Below, piece by piece: positions 34,722 through 43,599 of a stretch of DNA of 64,000 bases. Made by a program: the position numbers and the translations under genes. The DNA comes from Bacteroides ovatus (GTDB taxonomy: Bacteria > Bacteroidota > Bacteroidia > Bacteroidales > Bacteroidaceae), in NCBI RefSeq assembly GCF_001314995.1, contig NZ_CP012938.1, positions 1,612,001 through 1,676,000 of the forward strand, written 5' to 3'. Position 1 is the first letter of the stretch. Each line of letters opens with the position of its first letter. A model generated the notes under the pieces. The model saw only the letters and a list, made by a program, of their open reading frames with translations, did no database searches and was not told the DNA's origin.

Positions 34722-35165
34722 ATGGAAAATTCAGAAGAAAACTATCTCCCACGTGAGATTAAGTTGTTGGTGATTCATTGCAGCGCGACGCGCTGCAATG
34801 TTTCCTTCACCGTAGAGCAGCTTCGACAATGTCACCTGCAACGAGGTTTCAAGGACATAGGGTATCATTTTTACATCACCCGTAATGGGGAACTTCACCA
34901 TTGTCGCCCGGTATCAGAGCCCGGTGCGCATGTGCGAGGTTTCAACCGGCATAGTATTGGAATTTGCTATGAAGGTGGGTTGGATGAAGAAGGTCGTCCG
35001 GCGGATACGAGAACACAGGCGCAGCGCTTCGCGCTACTTGACTTGTTGACGATTCTCAAACATCAGTATCCGGATGCGCAAATCCTGGGGCATTATCAAC
35101 TTAGTGCTTCGATTCATAAGGCTTGTCCCTGTTTTGACAGTCGAAAAGAGTATATGAATATATAA
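34722..35165 (+). CDS. N-acetylmuramoyl-L-alanine amidase
   Basis: A 147-residue zinc amidase of the T7-lysozyme/amidase-2 type that cuts the bond between muramic acid and the peptide stem of peptidoglycan. Zinc ligands are recognisable: His in LLVIHCSATRC, His in ILGHYQLS and Cys in ACPCFD, and DIGYHFYITRNGELHHCRP is typical. There is no signal peptide, so release would need lysis or a partner. It follows the smalltalk gene by 16 bases, as in related cassettes, where a phage-derived lysis enzyme is a plausible origin. Confidence 0.93.
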   Translation: MENSEENYLPREIKLLVIHCSATRCNVSFTVEQLRQCHLQRGFKDIGYHFYITRNGELHHCRPVSEPGAHVRGFNRHSIGICYEGGLDEEGRPADTRTQAQRFALLDLLTILKHQYPDAQILGHYQLSASIHKACPCFDSRKEYMNI

Positions 35166-35169
35166 AAAG

Positions 35170-35211
35170 AACTACGGGAGCTCGCGAAAGTGCAGTCTCC
35201 CGCAGTTTTTT
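35170..35211 (+). terminator. Terminator after the amidase gene
   Basis: AACTACGGGAG (35170-35180) pairs with CTCCCGCAGTT (35197-35207) with one mismatch, followed by a T-run (35206-35211), right after the amidase stop. Confidence 0.75.
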
Positions 35212-35224
35212 ATATTTATATCAT

Positions 35225-35458
35225 TTACAGTTCCCCCGGCTTTCCCAAGTAATAGGTAATAAGCCGCACTTCTCTCACAGAAAATGCCTTTGTCTTCGGA
35301 TGAAAGTCAGTAGATAGTATTTCATTCATCAACGGCTTGCATCTCCTCATCCACCTCCGAAGTTTATTGACCGAAGCACGAATCGTCAGATCAGGAAAAT
35401 ACATCTGGGCTAACTCTTGTTTATTATAACATTTCACTACAAAGTCTGAATGTTCCAT
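35225..35458 (-). CDS. DUF4248 domain protein
   Basis: A 77-residue protein of the DUF4248 family, a small Bacteroides-specific family. FVVKCYNKQELAQMYFPDLT near the start and LRRWMRRCKPLMNEI resemble a compact helix-turn-helix-like fold (inference). It is a regular partner of the DUF3987/HU/amidase group and is encoded against it on the opposite strand. A DNA-binding or regulatory role is possible but untested. Confidence 0.82.
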   Translation of the reverse strand: MEHSDFVVKCYNKQELAQMYFPDLTIRASVNKLRRWMRRCKPLMNEILSTDFHPKTKAFSVREVRLITYYLGKPGEL

Positions 35459-36147
35459 TGTTTCTTTATTACTGTTTTCTATGCTATAAAGTTACAAATA
35501 TTTCAACATATAAACAAAGAAAACTGATATTATTATCCAGTATAATGAGAGTAAAAAATATCAACGATCTTCACAGACAGTTGATATAGTGGGAAATTCA
35601 CATCGGCTTTAACCTCCGATGTCAGGGCGTAGATCAGAAATGTACCGTCGTACGATTTCCAATCCACAATGTAGGAGAATCATGCCCTTACAGCATGAAG
35701 CTAGGGACCTACATTTTTTTCATCTCACATACGAAACACTCACGTGTTTATTACATCTCAACATTTTATTTTATACCATTTCTTATTGCCATATCATTTA
35801 AATCTAAAATTTTCACATCTTCATACATAATTATAAAACGACATTGTAATCTTCCAACACGACACACCCTATATACAGTTAGCAATCAACCATAACTGAT
35901 AAAAGCATATATGAGTACATTGAATTAGCTCATATTTATTGTAGATTCTACCACAAATTAGAGTGAGTTATTACATATTGAAAATTATTTATACTATAAA
36001 AACAAACTACCAACTTGCTAGTATACAAATACTTCCCCATCAAAACATAATTCTGTCTCTACTAAATAGACATCATATGAGTGCCTTTTATATAGTTCTC
36101 TCCTCCCTATGTACCTTTAATTCTCCTTTTACATGATTTTCATAGAA
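35459..36147. other. AT-rich intergenic region at the 3' border of the capsule locus
   Basis: No protein gene is supported in this 689-base stretch. The first part holds the candidate structured RNA (35589-35720). The rest (35721-36147) is AT-rich with many short stop-interrupted frames and no recognised signal. Confidence 0.65.
35589..35720 (+). ncRNA. Candidate structured RNA ending in a terminator
   Basis: Several helices can be drawn: GGAAAT (35592-35597) with ATTTCC (35655-35660), plus GTG/CAC just outside; an inner hairpin ACATCGG (35600-35606) with CCGATGT (35616-35622); a small GTAC-cgtc-GTAC hairpin (35642-35653); and a terminator-like element AATGTAGG (35668-35675) with CCTACATT (35708-35715), a nested CATGC/GCATG stem and a T-run at 35714-35720. 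No protein gene is on this strand here. The closed layout suggests a stable small RNA, but no known family was recognised and the 5' end is a guess. Confidence 0.45.
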
Positions 36148-36906
36148 TTATGCAAAAGGATCTTTATAACGCCCCAATAATTGCTTAGCAAAGTAGTAAA
36201 AGAAACAAACATCATCTATAAAATAACGTCTAAAAAGGCGTTTCGGTTCTCTTAGAAAACGATAAAACCACTCCATTGCCATTTTTTGGAATAAAATAGG
36301 AGCACGTTTTATATTACCAGCTTCAAAGTCGATAGTTGCTCCAAGAGCCATAAAAAGTTTTATATTGAACATCTGACTACGATATTTAGCTATCCACTTT
36401 TCTTGTTTTGGAGCACCAACTCCCACTAATAATACAGTTGCACCGGAAGCATTTATTATATCAATCAATTCCATGCATTCTTTTTCATTCTTCTCAAATC
36501 CAAAAGACGGAGAATGAGTACCAACAACAATCTGCCTCCCTACTTTCCTGTTTATATTTTCCATTGCTTTATTAGCAACTCCTTTAGCAGCACCCAATAA
36601 AAAGATTCTGCAATCAGGATCATTGGCATGATAATTGTAAAATGCCGGAAAGAAACTTGAACCAGGAATAGCTTCAGGTATCGGATGTTTTAACAGTTTG
36701 GATATCCAATACAAAATCCGACTGTCGGACACCACCCAATCCGCTTGCCGATAGCTCTCATAAAATTCCCGATCATGTTGAAGCTTTACTAAGTGGTCAA
36801 TATTGGGAGTATAAAGAACTCCCTCATTCAACTCACACAAAAGTCTATTTTGTGTAAAAGGCTGAATATCAATATTTAAAAAACAGATTCTATTTTCAGC
36901 TATCAT
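36148..36906 (-). CDS. WecG/TagA/CpsF family glycosyltransferase
   Basis: A GT26-type enzyme that moves an N-acetylmannosamine-like or related sugar onto a lipid-linked acceptor in capsule or teichoic-acid assembly. About 252 residues with family blocks: TPNIDHLVKLQHDREFYES, ADWVVSDSRI, IPGSSFFPAF, GATVLLVGVGAPKQEKWIA and LFMALGATIDFEAG. I chose the Met at 36906 because the open frame to 37056 extends into the upstream acyltransferase gene. It is the last gene of the capsule operon. The exact donor is not predictable. Confidence 0.92.
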   Translation of the reverse strand: MIAENRICFLNIDIQPFTQNRLLCELNEGVLYTPNIDHLVKLQHDREFYESYRQADWVVSDSRILYWISKLLKHPIPEAIPGSSFFPAFYNYHANDPDCRIFLLGAAKGVANKAMENINRKVGRQIVVGTHSPSFGFEKNEKECMELIDIINASGATVLLVGVGAPKQEKWIAKYRSQMFNIKLFMALGATIDFEAGNIKRAPILFQKMAMEWFYRFLREPKRLFRRYFIDDVCFFYYFAKQLLGRYKDPFA

Positions 36907-36929
36907 TTGCTTTGATTTTTCTTTTATCT

Positions 36930-37910
36930 TCAAATAATCTTTATTCTTTTCAAAATCAAGTGATATAGAAAAGCTATAAAATATGAAAGGACTAGTGAGA
37001 TAATAGCTATTATCACGGTAGACATTCCAAACTGATGCATATAATAAGAAGTACAACTAAAGACCAATATATGCACTAAATACCATTCGTAAGAAATTTT
37101 GTTTGTGAATATAAATACATTATTAATGAACTTGATCTTTAGTTTGTAGATAATCAGTAATACAGATAAATATCCCATCATAGAAGGAACATCATTATAT
37201 AGTTTCCATATTCCTCCTTTTAGCCCAGCAAATCCCGTAAGAATTATACCTATCATACAAATTGGAATCAACACCTTAAAGCTCGGTATACAAAATTTCG
37301 CCGAGTTAGATTTATAATATGTAGCCAAATGTATGCCTAAAACAAATTCCCATAAATACTGCAAGAAAAAACTGTTCCACACACGTATCTCATTCTTTCC
37401 CAATACCGCCACAATCGTAGCCCATGCCAGACTTACTAACAATGCGTATATCACACCCTTGGGCCTATTAAATAATTTCAACACCCAAAACCATACTATA
37501 TAAAACTGAAAGAGTGTTGAAATGAACCACATTTGACCTCCTAAAGAACTCTCTAAGTCATTAAAAAACATCTTGAAAAAAAACAGATGGCTTAGTACTT
37601 GAAGTATTTTATTCGGTGATGTATCGTAAAATGGAATCATAGCACTTACCAATACAACAATCAGGTATGGCAAATACACTTTAGTAAATCACCGTTTTAT
37701 AAATTGGGAATATGTAAGCGGTTTGTTCAAATATGATAGACAAAGCCCAAACCCACTACATAAAATAAATATATGTACTCCCGCCCCTCCAAAAGAGGAA
37801 GCCTTCATGAAAAGAGGATTAATTGGATAGCTCTGTAGCAAGTGCATTAATACAATGGTAAAAATAGAAAAGCCTCGTAGAAAATCAATAATTTCTAACC
37901 GTTGTTTCAT
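36930..37910 (-). pseudogene. Acyltransferase-3 family O-acyltransferase, broken by an in-frame TGA
   Basis: A membrane O-acyltransferase (acyltransferase-3/OafA type) that would add acetyl or similar groups to capsule sugars. The first 73 codons (IIDFLRGFSIFTIVLMHLLQ; SSFGGAGVHIFILCSGFGL) end at TGA (37689-37691); the same reading frame then continues, with no further stop, for about 250 residues with many membrane helices. The gap reads FIKR-stop-FTKVYLPYLIV. A single C-to-T change in CGA (Arg) would explain the stop. Ancestral length, about 327 codons, is normal. Restart at GTG 37679 is unlikely to yield a functional enzyme. A sequencing error is also possible. Confidence 0.85.
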
Positions 37911-38074
37911 ATTCTACTATTTATATCTAACTTAAACTTACTAATTGACTTAAAACACTTTAGATATACCATAAATTGATCCATCAATCCGCAAAAATAT
38001 TTTACATTATTATTTAACAATAAATACTCATCTCTTATTTTACAATCCTTTTTTTCATTTGGCAATCAACATGC

Positions 38075-39151
38075 TTATATCTCTTTCATTTTACTTATCA
38101 ACATTCGTGAGATTTCATCAGAGTCATATTGATGAGCAGTCTTTACAGCCTGTATTCTCATTGTATTTCGTTGTTCATCAGTAAGTTTATAAAAATAAGT
38201 AATCCTTTCCGCCAACTCATGACTATTGCCAGACTCAAATAAGAAACCTGTTATTCCATCCTTAATATATTCGGGTAAACAACCTATATTAGAACCAATT
38301 ACAGGACACCCGCAAGCCATAGCTTCTATTCCTACAAGACCCAAACTTTCATAAAGCATTGTAGGAAATATCATTACATCAGATTGGTTATATAATTCAT
38401 TTAACTCTTGATGTGTTTTAGGACCGAGATAACAACAGCAATCTGATAAATTAAACTCTTTAATCTTTTTATTTAAAAGTTCTGTTTGGCCCCCATAACC
38501 AACAAATAAAACTCTTTTTCCCGAGATTTCTCCACTCAATTTCAATTCCCCAATAGCATCAACTAAAACATCCCATCCTTTTCCTGCATCTATTCTTGAT
38601 ACATAAACAATTGTCCCTATTGACATTATATGACTATTTAAGCAAGTAAATACATTTTTATCTACACCTCCGGATGCACTCACAAACAATTGATTCAAAG
38701 AAATTCCCGGAATCTTATTTAAAACAATATTCTTGAAATATTCCGATGGTACTACTATCAAGTCGGAATTAATAAGCAGCGGAAATGCAAGGCTTAATAG
38801 CTTCTCTGATGTTTTATCAATCGTGACGATATCCCCCCCATGGATATTCATAACCAGTTTAAATTTCCTAAAGCACCTACAGAATCGTAATGCTGGAGCG
38901 GAATGTGTTATTTGATGATTATAAATAAAATCATATTTCGTAAAAAGCGTCTTATAGATGATGGCAAAATAAAAAATAATATACTTATATACTTTAACTA
39001 TAAAGCTATTAGAACGACCTCGAATAAAACAGCAATCAAAAACGATATCATTCGTGTTATGTTCTATACTCTCCTTAAACATCTTTACAAATGTTCCATA
39101 TGTTTTATCCTTTTCTGAAGGATACATATTTGAGATCAATAAAATTTTCAT
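38075..39151 (-). CDS. Glycosyltransferase family 4 protein
   Basis: A retaining GT-B glycosyltransferase of 358 residues that builds the capsule repeat unit at the inner face of the membrane. Visible signs: MKILLISNMYPSEKDKTYGT start, VYVSRIDAGKGWDVLVDAI in the C-terminal domain, and the nucleotide-sugar site PTMLYESLGLVGIEAMACGC with the E-x7-E pattern. Donor and linkage cannot be read from sequence. Its start overlaps the stop of the GT2 gene by 4 bases, indicating coupled translation. Confidence 0.9.
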   Translation of the reverse strand: MKILLISNMYPSEKDKTYGTFVKMFKESIEHNTNDIVFDCCFIRGRSNSFIVKVYKYIIFYFAIIYKTLFTKYDFIYNHQITHSAPALRFCRCFRKFKLVMNIHGGDIVTIDKTSEKLLSLAFPLLINSDLIVVPSEYFKNIVLNKIPGISLNQLFVSASGGVDKNVFTCLNSHIMSIGTIVYVSRIDAGKGWDVLVDAIGELKLSGEISGKRVLFVGYGGQTELLNKKIKEFNLSDCCCYLGPKTHQELNELYNQSDVMIFPTMLYESLGLVGIEAMACGCPVIGSNIGCLPEYIKDGITGFLFESGNSHELAERITYFYKLTDEQRNTMRIQAVKTAHQYDSDEISRMLISKMKEI

Positions 39152-40119
39152 TGTTTCTTAAACATAGATGCCAATTTTACATAAATCAAAGCGATATAGT
39201 AATTAGGTAATTTTAATAATATTCTAAAAGGTAAAGGAAGACTTACAAAATACTTCCTATCCATTTTTTCTACCATTCCACGTGTAAAATAATAATATTC
39301 TTTATATCCCAGTCTGCAACACTTCACTAAATCACGCGCATAAATTTCCGCCTTAGAAAAGTTTAATGCATCTACATATTCAATACCCTTATCTTGGAAA
39401 AATTGCTCTAAGAGGTTCACAGAGATCATCACTTGTTCTGCAAGTTTAGGAGAATATGTAGCTGTATATGAATTATTATTTGTACAATTATAATGGTATA
39501 GTGCATCATTTATACTGCATACTTTTTGAGCATAAAAAGTTAACCTAGGCATCTGTTGATAATCTTCAGCATTATTTATTCCTTCAAGAGATTGAACATC
39601 ATTATCAATATATAAGCATAGTCGTATAAGTCTTGCCCAAACACTTACTGGCACTTTTTTTCTTAATAACTGCAAAGTCATCTCTTTAGGAGTATTATAT
39701 ATAGGAGAAAACATTGTGGAGAATTTCCCTTTAGGCAGATGAACAATTGTATTGCATGTAACAATGTCAGCATCGTTTTGTCGTTGTGCACTAACAAGTT
39801 TTTCTACCATATCCAACTCTACAAAATCATCTGAATCTACCCACATTACAAATTCTCCAGACATCATACTAACAGCCTTATTTCTTACTGCTGACGAACC
39901 AACATTTACAGGTTGCCTTACTATTTTAACCTGCTGCATCCTAGCAGGATAATCCTCTAAAGTAGCTTTAAGTATACCAATACTATCATCTGGAGAATTA
40001 TCATCAATAAATATATATTCTATATGAACATAAGTTTGTTCAAAAAGACTCCGGGCACAACGTTCAATATAGGACTCAACATTATATATCGGTACACCGA
40101 TAGATACTAATGGATTCAT
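39148..40119 (-). CDS. Glycosyltransferase family 2 protein
   Basis: An inverting GT-A enzyme of 323 residues for capsule synthesis. VSIGVPIYNVESYIERCARS and YIFIDDNSPDDSIGILK form the nucleotide-binding start, and VMWVDSDDFVE carries the DxD metal site. There is a basic hydrophobic C-terminal end (LPFRILLKLPNYYIALIYVK) that may attach it to the membrane. It lies between the GT11 fucosyltransferase (12 bases) and the overlapping GT4 gene. Confidence 0.92.
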   Translation of the reverse strand: MNPLVSIGVPIYNVESYIERCARSLFEQTYVHIEYIFIDDNSPDDSIGILKATLEDYPARMQQVKIVRQPVNVGSSAVRNKAVSMMSGEFVMWVDSDDFVELDMVEKLVSAQRQNDADIVTCNTIVHLPKGKFSTMFSPIYNTPKEMTLQLLRKKVPVSVWARLIRLCLYIDNDVQSLEGINNAEDYQQMPRLTFYAQKVCSINDALYHYNCTNNNSYTATYSPKLAEQVMISVNLLEQFFQDKGIEYVDALNFSKAEIYARDLVKCCRLGYKEYYYFTRGMVEKMDRKYFVSLPLPFRILLKLPNYYIALIYVKLASMFKKQ

Positions 40120-40131
40120 AAATAAATTCTA

Positions 40132-40929
40132 TTACAATGAAAGCCAAGAAGGAGGAAATATTTCAGGAATTTCATCTCCAATCCATTTCTTTGGCTTAAT
40201 AACTAATTCTTTTTTATTTCCTAACATTGCCCCCCAAAAACTAAATGTGCTGTTGGCTATAATACTAGCCGTACATAAGGACATTAAATACATATCCAAA
40301 TAACTATTCTCCTTCTTATTCCAATCTATATAATAAGCATTAGGTATATTCAGATTCACCTTAACCCACGGAATATCATCAGAAAACACAAAAAACACAG
40401 GTTTTTGGAACTTCTCTTTCATTACACTTATAGCCGACTCATAATATTGAGGCGTACAAGACTGTAAGAATAAGTCTTTACGACAACTATCGCAATAATC
40501 TCCTCTTCTCACATGCACTGATACTGAGTTCGTATTTCGTATCAAAGAGAGTATATCATCATTTTTCTTATTTAGAAATCCCTCTCTGAATCTCATTTTA
40601 TCTACATTATTCTGGAAGTATTCTTTGTTTTGCCAATATCCGTCAAAGTAAACTTTCCAAGGCGAAAGTTGATCCTTCCCTATAAAATATTTTAATCCAA
40701 GCCCTCCCAAGGCTCTAATAAAAAAGGCAGAAGCATCACTTATAACAGTATGGGGCGGAAGTTGAATATCAAAAACCTTATCAACCTCAAGCCCATTATG
40801 TTTGTTGAGAATATTTCTGTTGTAATATCCATAAATATTTTGATTAGGATAGTTATCTCGAAGATATAAATAAAATAAATATTGAAACATCTGATTTCCG
40901 AGTCCAGGAGTAAATAAAACAATTTTCAT
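40132..40929 (-). CDS. Alpha-1,2-fucosyltransferase (GT11)
   Basis: A GT11-type enzyme that transfers fucose from GDP-fucose, usually in alpha-1,2 linkage. The diagnostic HVRRGDY motif near residue 145 binds the GDP part; GLGNQMFQYLFYLYL at the start and ANSTFSFWGAMLG near the end are family signatures. The length of 265 residues is normal. Together with the GT10 gene at 47482-48486 this locus appears to encode two fucose-adding enzymes, though GT10 assignment is less certain. GDP-fucose supply genes are not in this window. Confidence 0.93.
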   Translation of the reverse strand: MKIVLFTPGLGNQMFQYLFYLYLRDNYPNQNIYGYYNRNILNKHNGLEVDKVFDIQLPPHTVISDASAFFIRALGGLGLKYFIGKDQLSPWKVYFDGYWQNKEYFQNNVDKMRFREGFLNKKNDDILSLIRNTNSVSVHVRRGDYCDSCRKDLFLQSCTPQYYESAISVMKEKFQKPVFFVFSDDIPWVKVNLNIPNAYYIDWNKKENSYLDMYLMSLCTASIIANSTFSFWGAMLGNKKELVIKPKKWIGDEIPEIFPPSWLSL

Positions 40930-40956
40930 GAGTGAATTTTATATTTATTATCGAAG

Positions 40957-42180
40957 CTAATTCCTACAATTACAATACCTGTTCTCCATATTACTTGCAG
41001 CTTGCATTTTTGGACTAAATATCAATGCATTCATCAAGGCAAATGGAATCCCCATAAGACCAGAGAACAGAAGATGTCCAGCGAAACATGATGCTGCAAG
41101 TATAAAAATATCCATTCCGAAAACAAACTTGGCATATTGACTTTTCTCCCTGTACCTAAAAGCTTTTACAATGAGAGAAAAATAAAATGAATAAACAATA
41201 ATTAATCCAACGATTCCATAGTTGAGTAACGTATCCGCTTGATCCATTTCTACAGTTCTAGCTCCCCCCATTCCAAATAGTTTAACTACAATATTCCCTT
41301 CTTCCCACTCTACTCTCTCTTCCTCCCAAAAAGTATCACGTGAAGAATAGATGGCATTTACCCCATCTTTATCAAAGAAATACGTCCAACGATCAATTGC
41401 ACCGCTATACTCAAGCAATGCATAACCACAGTATGATACCACGCATATTATAGAAAGTAAGACGATTAGCTTTATTTTTGACATTTTCAAGAAAGAACGA
41501 AAAATGCCATATTTCATGTGTACAAATGGAACTAGAATCAAACTTGTCAAAACAAGAAGTATGCCCGCCTTTGTTGTAACCAATAGAGCCGCTATTAAAA
41601 AAAGCAGGTTAACAACCAAAAGAATAATCTTCTTCGTAACATACCTATTATAAATAAAATAATAAGAAACACCATATAGAACAGCTTGCATTCCAGACAT
41701 CTCATTGTGAGCATACATAAATCCCTTACACCCCCAACCTTCACCATAGGCATAATATCCTACTCCCAACAACCCACTATAAATATTCAACAAAAGTACA
41801 ATAGAATTTATATAGAATATCACTTGTATATCCTTTTCTTGTATACTTTCCGATTTAAACACAACAACTGCAGCATAATATATAAAAACAACATTTACAA
41901 ATTTCAGTAAATGGTTTATGGTTGGAACTATTTGAGAATCCGTATTAAGAATGACAAGTAATAAAAAAGCAGGAATATAAATTACAGTAAAAAACAGTAA
42001 TCCTTTGAATCTTGGCGATGAACATAATATTTTAAAAGCAACTGACAAAATAAACGCCTTAAAAATAATGCCAATGGAAGATTCCATTCCCTTATTAAGA
42101 AAAAATCCGTTTATAGTATCCACTATAACCAAAAAGAATAATGGCTTCACTAGTAATTTACTGTCACATTTTATACTCAT
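40957..42180 (-). CDS. Wzy-like capsule polymerase
   Basis: A 407-residue membrane protein with about 10 hydrophobic helices and a large polar loop (about residues 255-310, holding the GMGGARTVEMDQADTLLNYG stretch), the usual layout of O-antigen/capsule polymerases. Wzy joins flipped repeat units in the periplasm. Sequence conservation is low in this family, so the call rests on topology and on position between transferases in the capsule operon, with a Wzx and a Wzz also present. Confidence 0.82.
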   Translation of the reverse strand: MSIKCDSKLLVKPLFFLVIVDTINGFFLNKGMESSIGIIFKAFILSVAFKILCSSPRFKGLLFFTVIYIPAFLLLVILNTDSQIVPTINHLLKFVNVVFIYYAAVVVFKSESIQEKDIQVIFYINSIVLLLNIYSGLLGVGYYAYGEGWGCKGFMYAHNEMSGMQAVLYGVSYYFIYNRYVTKKIILLVVNLLFLIAALLVTTKAGILLVLTSLILVPFVHMKYGIFRSFLKMSKIKLIVLLSIICVVSYCGYALLEYSGAIDRWTYFFDKDGVNAIYSSRDTFWEEERVEWEEGNIVVKLFGMGGARTVEMDQADTLLNYGIVGLIIVYSFYFSLIVKAFRYREKSQYAKFVFGMDIFILAASCFAGHLLFSGLMGIPFALMNALIFSPKMQAASNMENRYCNCRN

Positions 42181-42429
42181 TATTCGTTCAATTCATTTTA
42201 TTTTCTCTCGAAAAGACAACATCTTTTTCCAACAATATTACACACCCAATCAGTCATCTTATCAAAAACAGCATCCAACAAGTATCTCCTTATTAATTCA
42301 ATATAAAAGTGACTAGAAGCATGATGATGGAATACAACAAAGTTCCAATCAAGTTCTTAAACATTTTTTTGCTCAACAAATTAACGAATTTATGAATATA
42401 AGGAGATATAAAGAAAATAATACTAACTA

Positions 42430-43599
42430 TTAGCGCATGACAGCAGAAAGCATTTTACGTAAAACTTTCTTCATCCATTCAGGTAATATTGCTATAAGCT
42501 CCGACTTAACATTAAGAGGATATGTCAGAACCGTTTTAAAGAACGACTCCAAATCTTTTTCATCTAAACGCTTATATATTATATCACGCATATCGGGCCT
42601 TGGTGTGGGGGCAACCAAGTTTCTCTGGAATTTCATTACATCATTTAATGACACTTCTTCCATATCAAACAGACTCTTAAACATAGGTATAAGTGCCATG
42701 ACATTAGGAGTGTTTAAAATAAGACAGGATACTCCTTTCTTTGAAAAAAAATCAGGAAGTATCGACTCTATACCCCAAAAATCACCAATTGTTACATCTC
42801 CTACACGCTCTGGTCTGCTATACGAACAACGGTAACAACATTCACGATATGTATCACCTTTAAGAAAATGATAATAATAAGGGTCTATGACACAACTTCT
42901 CGTTTTTGTTTTTGTTTTCGTTTTTATTTTAACATTTAATCCCCAGCCCGAACTTTTATCACGAAAATTAAAATCAATTATCGGCTCTCCATATCTATGC
43001 TCGAGCCATTGAATATAACTTTTGAAAAGTTTAATACTAGGAACCCCGTGGCATATCAGATCAATAGTCAACAGATTAGATTTGTCTACATTTCCTAAAA
43101 AAGAGTTCAATCCTGCGATTTGACATGGTGTACCACTATATAACACTTTAATCCCTTGACTTAAAAGACAACGAACCTCTGAATAAGTATGCAATGTATC
43201 GCTTTGAACATATTTTGAACTTTGAAGCGAAGGGAGATCATCCAAGCTCCTAATAATTTTATGCCCAACATTCCATCCTTTATAATAAGATGCTCCAACA
43301 CATACTCCATTTTGTTCCAAAAAATATCGTGCCAATGCTGCAAATGCTCCTCCTGATGCACTTTTATAAAGCTCTTTATCATTTTTAGATTTTACAGCAA
43401 AAACCTTTTCGGATAGTGGGTAAACTTTCAAATTATTTTGTGGACAACGTCTTTGGCATAATCCACAATCCACACACTGATCTAAATCGATAAAAGGCTC
43501 AAGAAACCCTTCAGACGAAAATTTCATTGAAATGCAAGACTTCGGACATACTTGTTCACATGTTCTACATCCTGTACAAAATTCTGTTATATTCTCCAT
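42430..43599 (-). CDS. Coenzyme F420 hydrogenase/dehydrogenase beta-subunit-like Fe-S protein
   Basis: A 389-residue protein with two N-terminal 4Fe-4S ferredoxin motifs (CTGCRTCEQVCPKSC and CVDCGLCQRRCPQN) followed by the F420-hydrogenase beta-subunit N- and C-terminal domains (SGGAFAALARYFLEQNG; SGTPCQIAGLNSFLG; ERVGDVTIGDFWGIES). Such genes often sit next to polysaccharide pyruvyltransferases in Bacteroides capsule loci, and here the two genes touch by one base. A redox step on a sugar is inferred; the reaction is not known. An in-frame KTKTKTKT repeat is near residues 226-235. Confidence 0.9.
   Translation of the reverse strand: MENITEFCTGCRTCEQVCPKSCISMKFSSEGFLEPFIDLDQCVDCGLCQRRCPQNNLKVYPLSEKVFAVKSKNDKELYKSASGGAFAALARYFLEQNGVCVGASYYKGWNVGHKIIRSLDDLPSLQSSKYVQSDTLHTYSEVRCLLSQGIKVLYSGTPCQIAGLNSFLGNVDKSNLLTIDLICHGVPSIKLFKSYIQWLEHRYGEPIIDFNFRDKSSGWGLNVKIKTKTKTKTRSCVIDPYYYHFLKGDTYRECCYRCSYSRPERVGDVTIGDFWGIESILPDFFSKKGVSCLILNTPNVMALIPMFKSLFDMEEVSLNDVMKFQRNLVAPTPRPDMRDIIYKRLDEKDLESFFKTVLTYPLNVKSELIAILPEWMKKVLRKMLSAVMR

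Noticed and set aside
35721-36147. attachment site or mobile-element end at the capsule border
   Set aside because: No integrase, tRNA end or flanking direct repeat was found next to this stretch; the nearest recombinase is at the other end of the locus.
36907-37056. 50-residue extension of the WecG-like transferase
   Set aside because: It overlaps the upstream acyltransferase frame, and WecG proteins start close to the chosen Met at 36906.
36930-37679. Independent gene starting at GTG 37679 (250 codons)
   Set aside because: The frame is the exact continuation of the 37689-37910 frame across a TGA, and both parts together match one acyltransferase, so it is treated as one broken gene.
42181-42429. 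Possible small gene between wzy and the Fe-S gene
   Set aside because: The stretch is AT-rich with no start-plus-frame of convincing length or family; nothing supportable was seen.
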